Source of the DNA: Hygrocybe punicea | Taxonomy: Eukaryota; Basidiomycota; Agaricomycetes; Agaricales; Hygrophoraceae | Direction: 5' to 3' | Assembly: GCA_963556145.1 (NCBI GenBank) | Contig: OY744473.1 | Location: forward strand, 3,720,001-3,784,000 | DNA: 64,000 nucleotides | Shown here: piece after piece, positions 43,715 through 54,850 of the stretch | Numbering within the stretch: position 1 is the first letter of the stretch | How the letters are laid out: each line of letters begins with the position of its first letter | Notes under the pieces: generated by a model | What the model was told of the DNA's origin: nothing | Databases searched by the model: none | Seen by the model: only the letters and a program-made list of their open reading frames with translations | Position numbers and translations under genes: made by a program

Positions 43715-44760
43715 GACGGATTCATAAGCGGGTGTGTCGGGTACGTTGGGTGTATTATGCGGGTGTCGGGTGTGTCGGGAACGAGTGTATTTCTTTTTAT
43801 CTTTCTTTTATCTCTGACGTTTTTCTTTCTTTTTATTTATTTAATCTATCTATGTATATATTTCTTATGCCGATGGACGGTGAGGGGTTTTCGTAGGGTC
43901 GGGTTCAGTGGGTATGGGGGTGCGAAGGTGGCGGGTACGGGACGTGAAACCGGAACCGGAACCAGATGCTCAAATTGAGCACCGCTGCTCGAATTGAGCC
44001 GGAACCGGAAGCGGATGCCGCGGAATCGTAGTTGGGTAATGGGAACGCGTCCGGACTCGTAGTCGGGTGTTTGCTTTGACGGAATGCGGTGGTGGCTATG
44101 TCGAGAACGGGAACGGGTTAGAGGGCGGATGTGGGGTCTGACGTCAGGTACATATGGTGACGACGATGAGGTTAGATCACTGACGGGGGCGGCATGGACA
44201 TGCAGGGCGTTGGGTCTGTGCTTCGGGTGCCATTGACGTGATCTGGGCTATCTAGGTGGTGGATCCGACAACGCGAGTGTCTTGACTAGCGGAGGGACTC
44301 GTTTTTGGGGCGACGGATGCGAACACGGGACTGCACGGGATTGACCATGGTTATGTAGGGCCGTTCGAGGTGGCAAAAGGTCGAGGGAGCGGGAAACGGG
44401 TGGTCGGGTGTGGCGGTACGGCATAGGGCGACGTTGGGCGACAGAGGTGGATGACGTGGGTGGATACAATGGAATGTGGTGTGGCGTGACGTGGATCGTG
44501 GTTGTGTGAGGTCGTTCGAGGGTGCAAGAGGACGGGGAATGGGAAACGGGTGATCGAGGTTGGGGGTATGTCATAGGGCGACGTTGGGAGACGGAAGCGG
44601 ATGACGTGGGCGGGGAGATTGGATTGGGGTGATACGGGTGGCGTTTTCGTGATACTTTCGTGGCGGATCGATGCGGGGATTTGACAAGGGTCCGTCGGGT
44701 CGTGGAACGGGTTTGGGCAGCCGATGGTCACGGTTTCGCGGGCGTAACCCAACGGGGGCT

Positions 44761-46665
44761 TCATTTGGGCTCACAAATGGACTTGACGTCGTGGGGTTGG
44801 TCGAGGGCGTAGGTGGTCGAAGGGGAGTGGACGAGGACGGGGACGGCTGAGACGTGAATGGAGGTCGACGGGGGGTGACGTGGCCGCTTGCGTGGGACGA
44901 CGAGGGACGAGAGCGGAGTCGTTTGGGACAGGAAAGGGTCCCACAGAAGTGCGGGGGCGTGAACGTGGGTGTGGGGGCTGACGGTCGTGGTGGTCGTTGG
45001 TGCTGGGTCTGGGAACGCGGTGGTAGGCTGTTGGGTGACGTGGCGCAGCGTTGGTGGCTCGAGGGCAGTGGGGACGGCTTGTACGGCGTCACGACGGACG
45101 ATGTGTGGCCCTGGGATGCGGTACGAGGCAGCGGTGGGTCCGACGAGGGCGTGAGCGGCCAGAGATGTCGACTTTGGCTGGGGCACGAAGCCGGTGACGT
45201 GGCATGGCGTTGGAGGCTTGAATATAACGGGGACAGCTTGTACGGGTTTGCGGGTGCGATGTAGGGTGCTGGGATGTGATACGAGCCGCCGGTGGGTCCT
45301 ACGAAGGCGTGAGCGGCCGAGGAGGTCGTATAGGCGGGTGCATGGGGCGAGGTGACATGGCACGTGTGTGGGACATCGACGACGGCGAGGAGGACCCATG
45401 AGGGCTCGCAACTGGTGTTGTGGGGTCGTAGGAAGCGGTGCGAGGCGACGGGGAGGTCCAACGAGGGCGTGAGCGGCCGGAGATGTCGAGTAAGCTGGGG
45501 CACGAAGCAGGGTGACGTGGCACAGTGTGGGAGCATCGATAACGGCGAAGACGACTTGTGTGGGCTCGCGAAGGGTGCTGTGGGGACTCGGAAAGCCATA
45601 CGAAGCTGCGTGGGGGTAGCAACGAGGGCGTGAGCGGCCGGGGATGTCGAATAGGCGGGTGGCGACGCGTTGGGGACTCGATAATGGCGGAGACAGCTCG
45701 TGAGGGCTCGTGAAGGGCGATGTGGGACTCTGGGAAGCGGTGCGAGGCGACGGGGTGTCCAACGAGGGCGTGAGCGACCGGGGATGTTGACTTGGCGGAG
45801 GCACGAGGATGGATGACGTGGCACGGCGTGGGGTATCAATAACAGCGAATATGGCTTGTGAGTGCTCGCGAAGGACGATGTGGGGACCCGGGAAGCCTGT
45901 ACGGGCACGTAGGATGCGGTCTGTGGGCGTAGGGCGCAGGGTGACGATGGGAGCCGACGATGGTGGCGTTTTCGGGACGACGTGGGCACAAGTGCTAGGT
46001 ATACGTCGTGGCTTGTATCCGGGGATGACGGCGAGTCCGTAGATGCGAACGCGAGGTGATCGGGCGCAAAACGGGGGTGGACGCGCTGGGGCTGGTCGAG
46101 AACGGAGTTTTGCTGAGTGCTGACGTAGTTTTCTTGGGACGGCGCGCGCTCGGACGATGGGGAGGGGCCCGGGACTGTATCCGGGGACGACGGCGAGGCT
46201 GTGGACGCGAACAGGTGGCCAAACGGGGACGAGAGTGCTGAGACGCATCGAAAACGGCATACGAAGCGTTGGGACGTGTTTTTCTGCTCGACAACCGCGG
46301 AAACGGCGAGATTTGGCGTACCTGGGGGTGCACAGGCTAAACCTGTTGCACGGTGGGCGTTTTCCTTGTGCTTCGTGGCTCATTTCGTCTCTGTTTTGTG
46401 AGTGACGCGGTTGATGTTGGTTGCGGTCGCTGGGGCCGTTTTGGGGCTTTCCGGGCGCGGATTTTCGACCGGAATCGGTGGGGCGTGGAATTCCGAGTGC
46501 GTTGGGGTTGTAAAAACGAGTGTGGATCGTGAATGTGACGGGGATCGAGACGTCGAGTCGACGAAGGTGTATTGGGTCATGGCTGTGCAAGTTTCCTAAA
46601 GCGGTAAACGGCCGTTGGGTCGGCCGCGCAAGAGCGGGTTCGAAGTTGTACGTGATACTAGACAA
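44761..46665 (-). CDS. 634-codon open frame in the LTR-element interior, uncertain coding
   Basis: It starts MSSITYNFEPALARPTQRPF about 230 bp inside the presumed 5' LTR and is sense with respect to it. The product is Pro/Ser/Arg/His-rich, with degenerate repeats of about 52 residues (words such as AAHALVGP, RSLTPSLD, CHVT). A second frame, 45989-44571, is open over the same DNA for 472 codons, so openness partly follows from GC-rich repeat composition. No domain is recognised. It may be a structural protein of the element or only a passive repeat. Confidence 0.35.
   Translation of the reverse strand: MSSITYNFEPALARPTQRPFTALGNLHSHDPIHLRRLDVSIPVTFTIHTRFYNPNALGIPRPTDSGRKSAPGKPQNGPSDRNQHQPRHSQNRDEMSHEAQGKRPPCNRFSLCTPRYAKSRRFRGCRAEKHVPTLRMPFSMRLSTLVPVWPPVRVHSLAVVPGYSPGPLPIVRARAVPRKLRQHSAKLRSRPAPARPPPFCARSPRVRIYGLAVIPGYKPRRIPSTCAHVVPKTPPSSAPIVTLRPTPTDRILRARTGFPGPHIVLREHSQAIFAVIDTPRRATSSILVPPPSQHPRSLTPSLDTPSPRTASQSPTSPFTSPHELSPPLSSPQRVATRLFDIPGRSRPRCYPHAASYGFPSPHSTLREPTQVVFAVIDAPTLCHVTLLRAPAYSTSPAAHALVGPPRRLAPLPTTPQHQLRALMGPPRRRRCPTHVPCHLAPCTRLYDLLGRSRLRRTHRRLVSHPSTLHRTRKPVQAVPVIFKPPTPCHVTGFVPQPKSTSLAAHALVGPTAASYRIPGPHIVRRDAVQAVPTALEPPTLRHVTQQPTTAFPDPAPTTTTTVSPHTHVHAPALLWDPFLSQTTPLSSLVVPRKRPRHPPSTSIHVSAVPVLVHSPSTTYALDQPHDVKSICEPK
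44990..45920. repeat. Divergent tandem repeats of about 158 bp
   Basis: The anchor gggcgtgagcggcc(a/g)gaga recurs at about 45150, 45308, 45465, 45627 and 45767, giving spacings of 158, 157, 162 and 140 bp. Other unit words are gacgtggca and ggctcgcgaa. About six copies are present, diverged by substitutions and small indels. Confidence 0.7.
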
Positions 46666-46896
46666 TCGTAGTCGTTAAAGAAGAGAAAATATTATGAGAA
46701 TCAAACCCAAATGATAGTGTGGCAGTTGGCGATTGGATTGTCGAGGCATCGGATGTCGGATGTAAAGAGGTCGGGTAACGGGAGTCGGATGTGTAGAGTG
46801 CTGCGGCAAGGGTTATTTCGAAATGACGAAAGGAAAGTGTAGGGTTATGGAATGAATGAATGATGACACTGAATTACCCTTGCGGTGGGCTCCAGA

Positions 46897-47788
46897 TGTA
46901 GATGCGGTTTCTTGGTGGCTTCAGAACTATATAAGAAGAAATAAAGATCCTAACCAGAGGGTGTCAGCGTAGAAGTGACTGGATAAGTCAGTGTCAGGAA
47001 TAGTAGTAAAAGGAAGGGAATGTTAGTAAAAGTAAAGCTGCCGCGTAAAACTGGACTAATAACGACGAATCCGGTGATGAACGGAGTAAAAACGGACAAA
47101 TAATAAAGAACCCGACGATGCCGACGATGTCGGGTACGGCGGGTCGGGTCGGGTCGGGTTGGAAACGATGAACGAATATATGGGAACAATGATAAAGACG
47201 ACGAAGTGGACTATAAAAAGCTAAGGATCTACATGGACGAGCATTTGAAGGGATTAAAAGACGATTCTGACTAAAGGGGAATGGGGACTAAGGGTATGTT
47301 ATTTTGTACGGTCGTCAGGGACCATTTTTATAGTACAGGAAACAGTAATCTACTTTCGGACATGTCTACTTCGGCCGATGGTAAGCTACAAAGAAAGGTT
47401 GGAATGGGGATATGGAAAAGGGGGGTTGCAAAGCAACGAAGACAGGAAATGGAGGGGAAAATGAATATGCAAGGAAAAGATCTAGAAAGTCCTACATATC
47501 TCCGAAAAGATGAGGGGATGCATAATTAAGGTAAATCTGAAGTCGGGGATTGAGTCCGAAGAGATCCATCTCCTGGAATTGGAACTCCGAGGCGTTTGAG
47601 GCTGCCGGATTTAGCCCAAAAGCGGCTGTCACAAAGCGGCATGTGTCGGGTTACGTTGGTCACGTCGGGTCACATCATGTCACGTCGGGTTACGTCGGGT
47701 TCGAATGCAAGTCGAATGGCGGCATCAGGTTGGTCCGGATTCGTGATATATCAATGATACGGACTCAGAGGGACGTCGACCCTCTACA
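46897..47788 (-). repeat. 0.9-kb LTR (TGTAGA...TCTACA), copy 2
   Basis: The complement of 39004-39910 with few differences, mainly fewer cacgtc micro-repeats near 47665-47690. The plus strand starts TGTAGATGCGG, has a TATA-like actatataagaag at 46926, and ends CCTCTACA at 47788. It is followed by acgc (47789-47792), matching the complement of the 4 bp outside the other LTR. Confidence 0.75.
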
Positions 47789-48460
47789 ACGCGATATTTT
47801 GTTTGCATGCAGGAATGGGTTCGTATATTTTAAAAATGTATGGAGAATTATCGCTAAAGAATACTTTCCAATTCCAGGTTTATGTTGCTATGCGAATGCA
47901 CCACTGGCGGTGTGATGAACCCAACGGTGCAATACGCCGCTTCAATGTTGAATACATGTTTTGGCCAGAGTTCGCCCATGCCATGCTCAAATCACCGCAC
48001 TCAAATATAACATGGAACAAGTTCAAAGCCACCGATTGCGTATTTGGTGGTGTGGACATGGGAATGTCCTATATGTGAGCGTGTCAAACATTTTTGTCAA
48101 TTTTCCTTTTTTTTAATTCAGTTAATTCGAATATCATCTATAGTGGTAATCAATATGGTATAACGGTCGAAAACGTGTCGACATTCTTGGCTGGAATTGA
48201 CAAGCTGTGTCGAACAGTTCAGGTGTGGCCACCACCAAAACAAATGAACACCGTGCATTCGAAATGGACGCAGATGTAAAACCTGCTCCATGTTGCATTG
48301 TCAACGACACACACGATGCGACCACAATCGAGGCTGCTGAAGGACGGTGAACCATTTCCACCTAACATTGTTTTGAAGCGAACGCTGTTATGTGAATGTT
48401 TGTTTCACCAAGAATTACCGGAGTTGACTTTGTTCAGGTACCTTCTTGTTGTTCGTGGGT
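47789..48460 (+). pseudogene. Orphan gene remnant downstream of the LTR element
   Basis: A plus-strand frame (to about 48070) reads YVAMRMHHWRCDEPNGA and VEYMFWPEFAHAMLKS, then NKFKATDCVFGGVDMG. A short GT-AG intron (about 48071-48121) is plausible, followed by IIYSGNQYGITVENVSTFLAGIDKLC. After WTQM a stop occurs, and the coding-like signal moves frame (GEPFPPNIVLKRTLLCECLF). In the pre-inversion order this follows directly on the fragment at 39911-40430, so both may be halves of one gene hit by the LTR element. Family unknown. Confidence 0.45.
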
Positions 48461-49731
48461 TTTTAATATCTAAATAACCTATCAGGAAGGGGTTTGTGGG
48501 TATATGTACTATATGAATCAATAGAATGTAATAGTGAGGTCTCTTCAATTAAGAATTGAGACTTTGAGTAGGTATGAATAGCAATTGAGTGTGTGATGTA
48601 CTGAAAATACTAATATTCACTACTGGAATATAAAAATATGAACTAATGAATACTGATAACAATATTCACCAGTTAAATATGGACAGTTCTGGCTACAGGG
48701 CCTATTCAATCAAGAGTATCTCTGGGTATTATAATATCTGACTTAAATCCGAAGCTTCAAACGCACATTGGCTACTAGTTCAGGGATATCTTTAATACCT
48801 TTTGAATACTCTGTTTTGTTTAGGATGAAACCTTAACCTTAGAAGTGTATCTATTTAAGATAAAACCTTAACCTTAGAAATGTATCTAGCTGACTAATGC
48901 TGACTAATGAATTGATTGGACTGAGTGAACTGGGTGAATTCTCCTTGATGACAAGGGGAACTCAGAGAATGATAGAATAAGAGTGAACTAGACTGGATTG
49001 CAAGCACTAGCTACTACAATGAGTAACTACTAGTACTAAGAGAATGGGGGATCACACTGTGTGAACCCAACTGAGAGTGACTACTGAGTGGTGAGGGGGG
49101 AAATCCTACTGACTACTGGAATTTGGGGGCCCTATTTATACTGTTGGAGAACAATGGGGGACTGAGAACAATGGGAAAGTGAGAACAATAGGACTGAGTC
49201 ATGAGAACAATGGATGGCATCAAAGAGGCTGTGAACAATGGGCTCTATCTCCATTTGGACTGTTTAGAACAATAGACTGCTCAGAACAATAGACCATTGT
49301 CTTTATGTAAGCAGAATATCACAATCACTCTCTGATGCATCCTATCTTATCATTATCTTATCATCCTCTTGTTCACATCTTATCTAATCATTTCCCATTA
49401 TCTAGCTGAGCCGCTTTTGATCAATACAAGTAAACAAGATTTGTAATCAATCCATTACTGCTAATATAGGTAACAATGCTAGTTGGGCTTGTCTCCTTGC
49501 ACGCGCAATACAGAGAAATATATAATAAATACTAATGAGTGGGGGATGTGCCTTTGTGCACCATACATAAACGGCTAGGTCTGGGCATTACTAGTGAAGC
49601 CATAATAAATGATATAAAGGTAAGCATATATGCTATTTGTGTCTGTTCACTAGCATGCGTAATGTGGAAAGGCATAGAATGGGTACTAATGAGTGTAGGT
49701 GTGCATCCATAGTGTTGCACTTAAATATATA
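48461..49731. other. AT-rich interval without recognisable gene
   Basis: Repeated short words occur (ctgactaatg, agaacaatgg, accttagaa) but no open frame of note and no TIRs. Two related segments about 180 bp apart (49535 and 49688, both around actaatgagtg) suggest an old tandem duplication. Confidence 0.35.
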
Positions 49732-50440
49732 AGTCCGTGGTCCGATGGTAAACCCATGACATTACACCCAAAAACACTTGGGGTCATGACACCGGGTCAA
49801 CCCAGTGCTGCAGCAAGAGTTGGACCCTGGTCAACCCAATCCTTCAGCAAGTGCTGGACCCCGGTCAACCCAGTGCTGCAGCAAGAGCTGGACCCTGGTC
49901 AACCCAATCCTGCAGCAAGTGCTGGACCCCGGTCAACCCAGCGGTGCAGCAAGAGCTGGACCCTGGTCAACCTACCCCATAGCAAGTGCTGGTCCCAGGT
50001 CAACCCCATGCTACAGCAGGTGCTGGACCCTGGTTGACTGGATCCTGTAGCAAGTGCTGGACCCTGGTCAACCCAATCCTGCAGCAAGAGCTGGACTGTG
50101 GTCAACCCAGTGCTGCAGCAAGAGCTGAACCCGGTTCAACCTACCCTGCAGCAAGTGCTGGTCCCAGGTCAACCCAGGCTACAGCAAGTGCTGGACCCCA
50201 GTCAACCTGATCCTGCAGCAATAGCTGGACCCCGCTCAACCCAATCCTTCAGGAATTGCTGCCATGGGTTAACCTTCCCCATAGTATTACTGACAGCGGG
50301 TTGACCCAACCAGCGGCCATTTATCAGCAAGAGCTGTCCCTGGGTTAACCTACCCCACAACATTTCCACAGCAAGAGCTGCCCTGTGGGTTAACCTACCC
50401 TCCAGCAAAGAGCTGGGAGATGTGTACCTACCATTCGCAG
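49732..50440. repeat. 33-34-bp minisatellite (GGTCAACCCA...GCTGGACCC) preceded by a tRNA-like box A
   Basis: From about 49790 to 50420 nearly twenty head-to-tail units read ggtcaaccca(a/g)t, cctgcagcaag and (a/t)gctggaccc, diverging towards the right where ggttaacct replaces ggtcaaccc. Immediately to the left, TGGTCCGATGG (49738) resembles a tRNA box A, but no convincing box B was found, so a SINE is only a possibility. The units are contiguous without spacers, which excludes a CRISPR. Confidence 0.7.
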
Positions 50441-51877
50441 CTCTTGCTGTAATTGGGTTGACTGAAATGACTGCGTCTACTGGTGATGGGACTGTGACTC
50501 ATGGGACAAAGCCCAAAGCAGCAGGGATTCAGGAAAATCTAGAGTACACTATCTCTTCCTTTTCCTGCAGCAGCAGCAGCAAAACTGATCTATGGGTTGT
50601 TTGGGGGTAGGCCAAGCAGCAAATGTGCAAATACACAAAATAAACGCAAGACGAGAAACTGTACACTTTAATCCTGTGTGGCATTAACCTGCTAACTTTC
50701 CAATTGTGCAGGTGGCTAGGATTGTGTTTCATCTAACTCAACAATGTTTAATCTGCTCAATGCATTTAATTTAACTCACTTCAACCATGTGTGTTTAATC
50801 CACTGAGCTCTGAATTTCAGATTCCATTAAACCCAAGTTTCATTACCCACTACTTAAATGACTCCTGTTTAAACACATAAAATTAACAGTTAGCTGGTCT
50901 GTTTAAACAAAGTACTGTTTAAACTTGATTTGCATTATGAAGTACATTCCTAGGGAGGCTGAATGAAGGGGAGGTTCTATAGGTGAGGGACAGAAATGCA
51001 AGGAGGGTTTGGAATAAGGGAGTGTGAAGGGAAAGAAAGGAAAGAGTTTTGTTGATCACATATAATGTATTTCAAGATCCTTGAGTGAGAAAATTGGAAG
51101 GACTTTGTCCAAAGAATTGAGGTTAAAGGGGACAAGCACCACAAGCATCACTAACAGATGGGTAGGAGATGGGATGGTGGGTAGGTCATAAAAAATGAAT
51201 GAGACTGTTACTGGGAAGGATGAGAGGAAAGAAGGGGAGAAAAGAGATGAAGAAGGATGAAGAAGGGAAAACCAGGGGCTTTCAGTATATAAGATCACTC
51301 ACATCAACCCTTTTGTGAGATATTAGTCTATTTGGATTTGCTTACAAAGCCCTAGCTATACTTGCACTCACAAGCTTGTGCAACCTACCTACTTAGATGA
51401 AGCCACCTAACTAGTAAGAGGACAGGGTGCCTGGCCACATTACTAATTAGTAAGTTTAATGGTGCCACTTAGGTGGAAGGGACAACTCCTCATTGGGCAT
51501 TGGTTGCCAACATTGTCCTCACCATATCCTCCCCATTCTTCAGCCAATGCTGTCTCAGTTTCCTGGAAATCTCCTTGCAGCCAAAAGTGAAAGTAATAAG
51601 TTATGTGCATACTGTAGGCTCAAACCAGCCTGAATGTTACTGGAGCATTGATGATAGGAATTGGACTTGTGTACAATCTAACAGAGAGGAGATTTTCTTT
51701 ACACTGGTTGTGGAAAGTTTGGCTCTGGAAATTTTCCAAGATGTTGTGGACAGCTCACAAGACCTGGTGGAAAGTTCACAAGACATTGCAGAAAGTTTGG
51801 TAGATAGTGCAGAAAGTTAGAATACAGCACTGCAATTTCCCATGCATTTGGAAAATTTATCATGTTTGCATGGGAAG
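50441..51877. other. Interval without recognisable gene
   Basis: AT-rich and purine-rich stretches (for example 51180-51270). A short frame at 51473-51820 ends in repeats of ggaaagttcacaagac giving VESSQDIAESL. I see no conserved domain. Confidence 0.35.
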
Positions 51878-52110
51878 TAGTGTTGCCGCAGTTCGGTTCC
51901 GAACCTAGCCGAACCCGGTTCAAACCCCAAACCGAACCCTAGGTTCAGTCTAAGTTCAGCCAAGTGCTGAACCGGACCGAGGGTTCAGTTCCGGGTTTCG
52001 AGGCCTGCCGGATTTTTTGAACGGCTCCAAACCGTGTCCAAACCGCGAACGCGGCTATTTTTAAGGTATTTATTTCATTTGTTTTTTGTATTTCTTTACT
52101 TACTTTTTCA
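51878..52110. mobile_element. One-ended hAT insertion H
   Basis: It begins TAGTGTTGCCGCAGTTCGG and is colinear with the first about 230 bp of G, then stops at ctttttca without a right TIR. The flanking octamers atgggaag (51870-51877) and ttgggaag (52111-52118) match at 7 of 8 positions, as if a truncated end had been inserted with a duplication. The match could also be chance in a ggaag-rich context. Confidence 0.55.
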
Positions 52111-52738
52111 TTGGGAAGTCAAACCAGAAAATTCAAACAGACAAAAGGGTGGAGAGTTCATGGAAAACATGGAAAGTAAAACTTGGAGAACAGAATTTAT
52201 ACCAAATCACTGGGAAGGTTTAGCATACCACAGAAAACTCTCAAAAACATCCAAATTTTGGCCATGATGTTATATTTAACTAATTATTGTGATGACTTTC
52301 CAAGTACACTTTTTATTTCTTATTCAGTAGAAACTTTAAAACCAACTAATCAAGCTCCTGAAGTTTTTTGGGTCCAGTATAAGTGGATGCAGCCCTGCCC
52401 TGAAACAGCGGCAAGGCCCAGGAAGAATATATATTTACATGAGAAAGATGGGTGCAATGCTAAAAGCTGTATGCCAGGAAATAAATACAGTGTTTGGAAA
52501 TGGAAGCGTTTTGGTCCAAAGGTCCTGAGAGAAACAGCTGCTTCTGTGATGGAAATTCAAATGCCTGTTTTATGCTGCAAACTAAACTGTGCCTGAATTT
52601 GGACTCAAATCACTTTAATTCTGGTGTCATGCACCTCCACCTCATTTAATACTATTACTTTGCCCACATAATCTTCAAAATCCATGTGGAATTGAGTGAG
52701 AAATAAATCAAATACTCTGCTGAGCCGAAAATATCTAT
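52111..52738. other. Interval without confident gene
   Basis: A plus-strand frame at 52183-52596 (SVETLKPTNQAPEVFWVQYKW) is open for 137 codons and has mixed composition, but I recognise nothing in it and see no splice-supported extension. Confidence 0.3.
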
Positions 52739-54401
52739 TTGTTTGTCATTGGGAAATTGTGCAGGATCGACAATGGTGTATTTGACACTGGAGGGCAGCA
52801 TGATCTTCTTCGTGGAAAGGGTAGCGGAATTTTTTGTGGCTGGTGCCACAAACTTGAACGAAATCCCAGTGATACAAACTCCCGACACTCCTGCCTACTA
52901 CGGCGACAGAATCCACCCGGCTATTCCATGTCGGACCCGCAAACCCTGACAAGCAAGTCAACTGTCTTAGAATCACCGGGGAGTTCTACGATTAAACGGA
53001 TTCCACTGAGTGGCCAAGCTTCCGCAGTACAAACCACAGAGACACCCACCCGTCTACCATGGTGACAGAATCCATCCGGCTATTCCATGTCGGACCCGCA
53101 AACCCCGACAAGCAAGTCAACCGTCTTAGAATCGCCGGGGAGTTCTATGATTAAGCGGATTCCACCGAGTGGCCAAGCTTCCGCAGTACAATCTACAGCG
53201 ACACCCACCCGTCTACCACGGCGACAGAATCCACCCTGCATTGTCAAAAACAAATTACCGACACCTCAGTCTAGTTCAATCTTATTACCTGCACTGCCTC
53301 AAACCAATGATCCGCCTCCACACCACATTCTGATGTCACCACTGGCAGCACCACCGCGACAGGACGGCGATCCCATATCATTATATGACCTCCTCATTTG
53401 TACTCCCCCTCATCGGAGACCAATCTACAAGGCAGGAGCCCTCGTGTCTACTCATGCACCTAGTGCGGGTGATTTTTCAGTCCCAAATGTTCTCAAGAGC
53501 CTAGTGTACTGTAGTGATCTGATAGATCAACTCGCTGGTGCAGGCAAGAAACTAGTCCGCAACCTGCTCTTGGATCTGGCCAAGCCATTGGATTATGTGT
53601 GTGCCGCTCAGATTCATCCCTTTTTTACATCTCTTGGCCTTCCTGAAGTGACCTACAGCGAACATGATTCCGAGGATTGGTTCTTCGCTGTGTATGCGTG
53701 TCCAGCTTTAGCCTGCGTGCAAGCTGTGATGGCCAAAAATGTTAATGGCGTGCTCACCACAAACAGCCCATCCAAATTTCCGTATATTTCCTCTCGTATG
53801 GCATCGCGCCTGTGCCCAATGGCATCTTGATCAGTGAAGGCACTTATCCCACGATGAAGACTCCTGTGACAGTTGAGATCAAGACCCATGGTGCACTACT
53901 TGGCTCTTAGATCCATGGAACGTTTGGTGATCTCACTCGGATATATCCTGGGATGCCGGAGGGGCTAGCGATGAAATTCAATTGGCCATCAGATGATGAC
54001 TATGGGAATGCATCCTCTCAGATGAAGATGTTTATCCAGGTTAGTGGAGTACACCGATATGTCTATATGCTAATTTAATAGCTTTATGGACTCAGGTCTG
54101 GACTCAGATGGTTCGCAGGGAAGCTAACTTTGGGCTCATATCATCATATGAAACAACAAATTTCTTCATCAATGGATTGACTTTATTCATGTCACGAACA
54201 TACCGTCGAGATGACATGCCTGTTTTCGCAGTGTTTTGTTTCTTTGCATATGCCCTGGGTCTCATCCCAGACAGTGAACTCAAGCTCCCTCTGGTTAACA
54301 AGTCATTGTGGACCTGTATTCCGAGTGCAGTTCAGCTTATTGGGGTTGACCCTAGGTTAGTAATGTTAACTCTTGTGAAAGCACTAGATAATGTTCAATA
54401 A
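52739..54401 (+). pseudogene. Broken orphan gene with 52-residue coding repeats
   Basis: Two direct repeats of about 156 bp (from about 52910 and 53062) encode SMSDPQTxTSKSTVLESPGSS and IKRIPxSGQASAV; a TGA (53063) interrupts the junction. The next 180 codons contain DPISLYDLLICTPPHRRP, VLKSLVYCSDLIDQLAG and IHPFFTSLGLPEV. A frameshift near 53795 moves to YGIAPVPNGILISEGTYP and TPVTVEIKTHGALLGS, then an in-frame TAG (53908), then IYPGMPEGLAMKFNWP. A GT-AG intron near 54040-54096 leads to VWTQMVRREANFGLISSYET and FCFFAYALGLIP. This style matches orphan N-terminal regions found in Agaricomycete proteins, some with kinase-like domains, from memory only. No kinase motif is present here. Confidence 0.5.
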
Positions 54402-54850
54402 ACCAGGACATTGCCATCACTTTCACATCACTTGCTAGCCAATAAATAATTAACAACCAACCAAGAAGTCCAGAAAACAACAAAGATTACTCTAAATTTT
54501 TAATTGTTATGTAAATTTCTCTGGCATTGCATTGAATTAATAGTGTTGTTCTATTGCCAGTCTATTATATAGTACTTGTTTAAATAGGCAGTTATGCTTG
54601 TTAAAAATGTTGGAAGCTACACATACAGTAGACACTTGCTGTTTGAGGGCAAATATTGCAAAGGTTATCTTTTGTCAGGTTGAAAACTAATAAACAAAAA
54701 TATGGTCAATAACTACTGTTATCCCTTGTGTTTTATGTAAAGATGGATGAATGGTCTTGGACAATGAGGAAACATTACACAAGAGAGTTGCAGGATTAAA
54801 ATGCCAAACTGGGGTTATCTAGTTAGTCCAGCTGTGAGGCTAGCTAACAA
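54402..54850. other. AT-rich interval, nothing seen
   Basis: No open frame, terminal repeat or structured motif stands out. Confidence 0.3.

Larger units (their letters stand above)
43715..46896 (-). mobile_element. Internal region of a non-autonomous TGTAGA LTR element
   Basis: The region ends at the LTR 46897-47788. On the minus strand the sequence following that LTR is TCTGGAGCCCACCGC, whose TGG-type start is compatible with a tRNA primer site and gives minus-strand polarity. No gag, protease, RT or integrase motif is visible in any frame. It holds a long Pro/Ser/Arg-rich frame and tandem repeats of about 158 bp. This is the layout of a large non-autonomous LTR element (LARD-like), mobilised by a partner in trans by inference. 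Confidence 0.65.

Noticed and set aside
44571..45989. 472-codon frame as a second gene in the LTR element
   Set aside because: It overlaps the 634-codon frame on the same strand in repeat DNA; at most one can be coding, and this one starts inside the repeats.
49790..50420. Regular 33-bp repeats resembling a CRISPR array
   Set aside because: Units are contiguous without unique spacers, and the context is eukaryotic with introns and chromoviruses.
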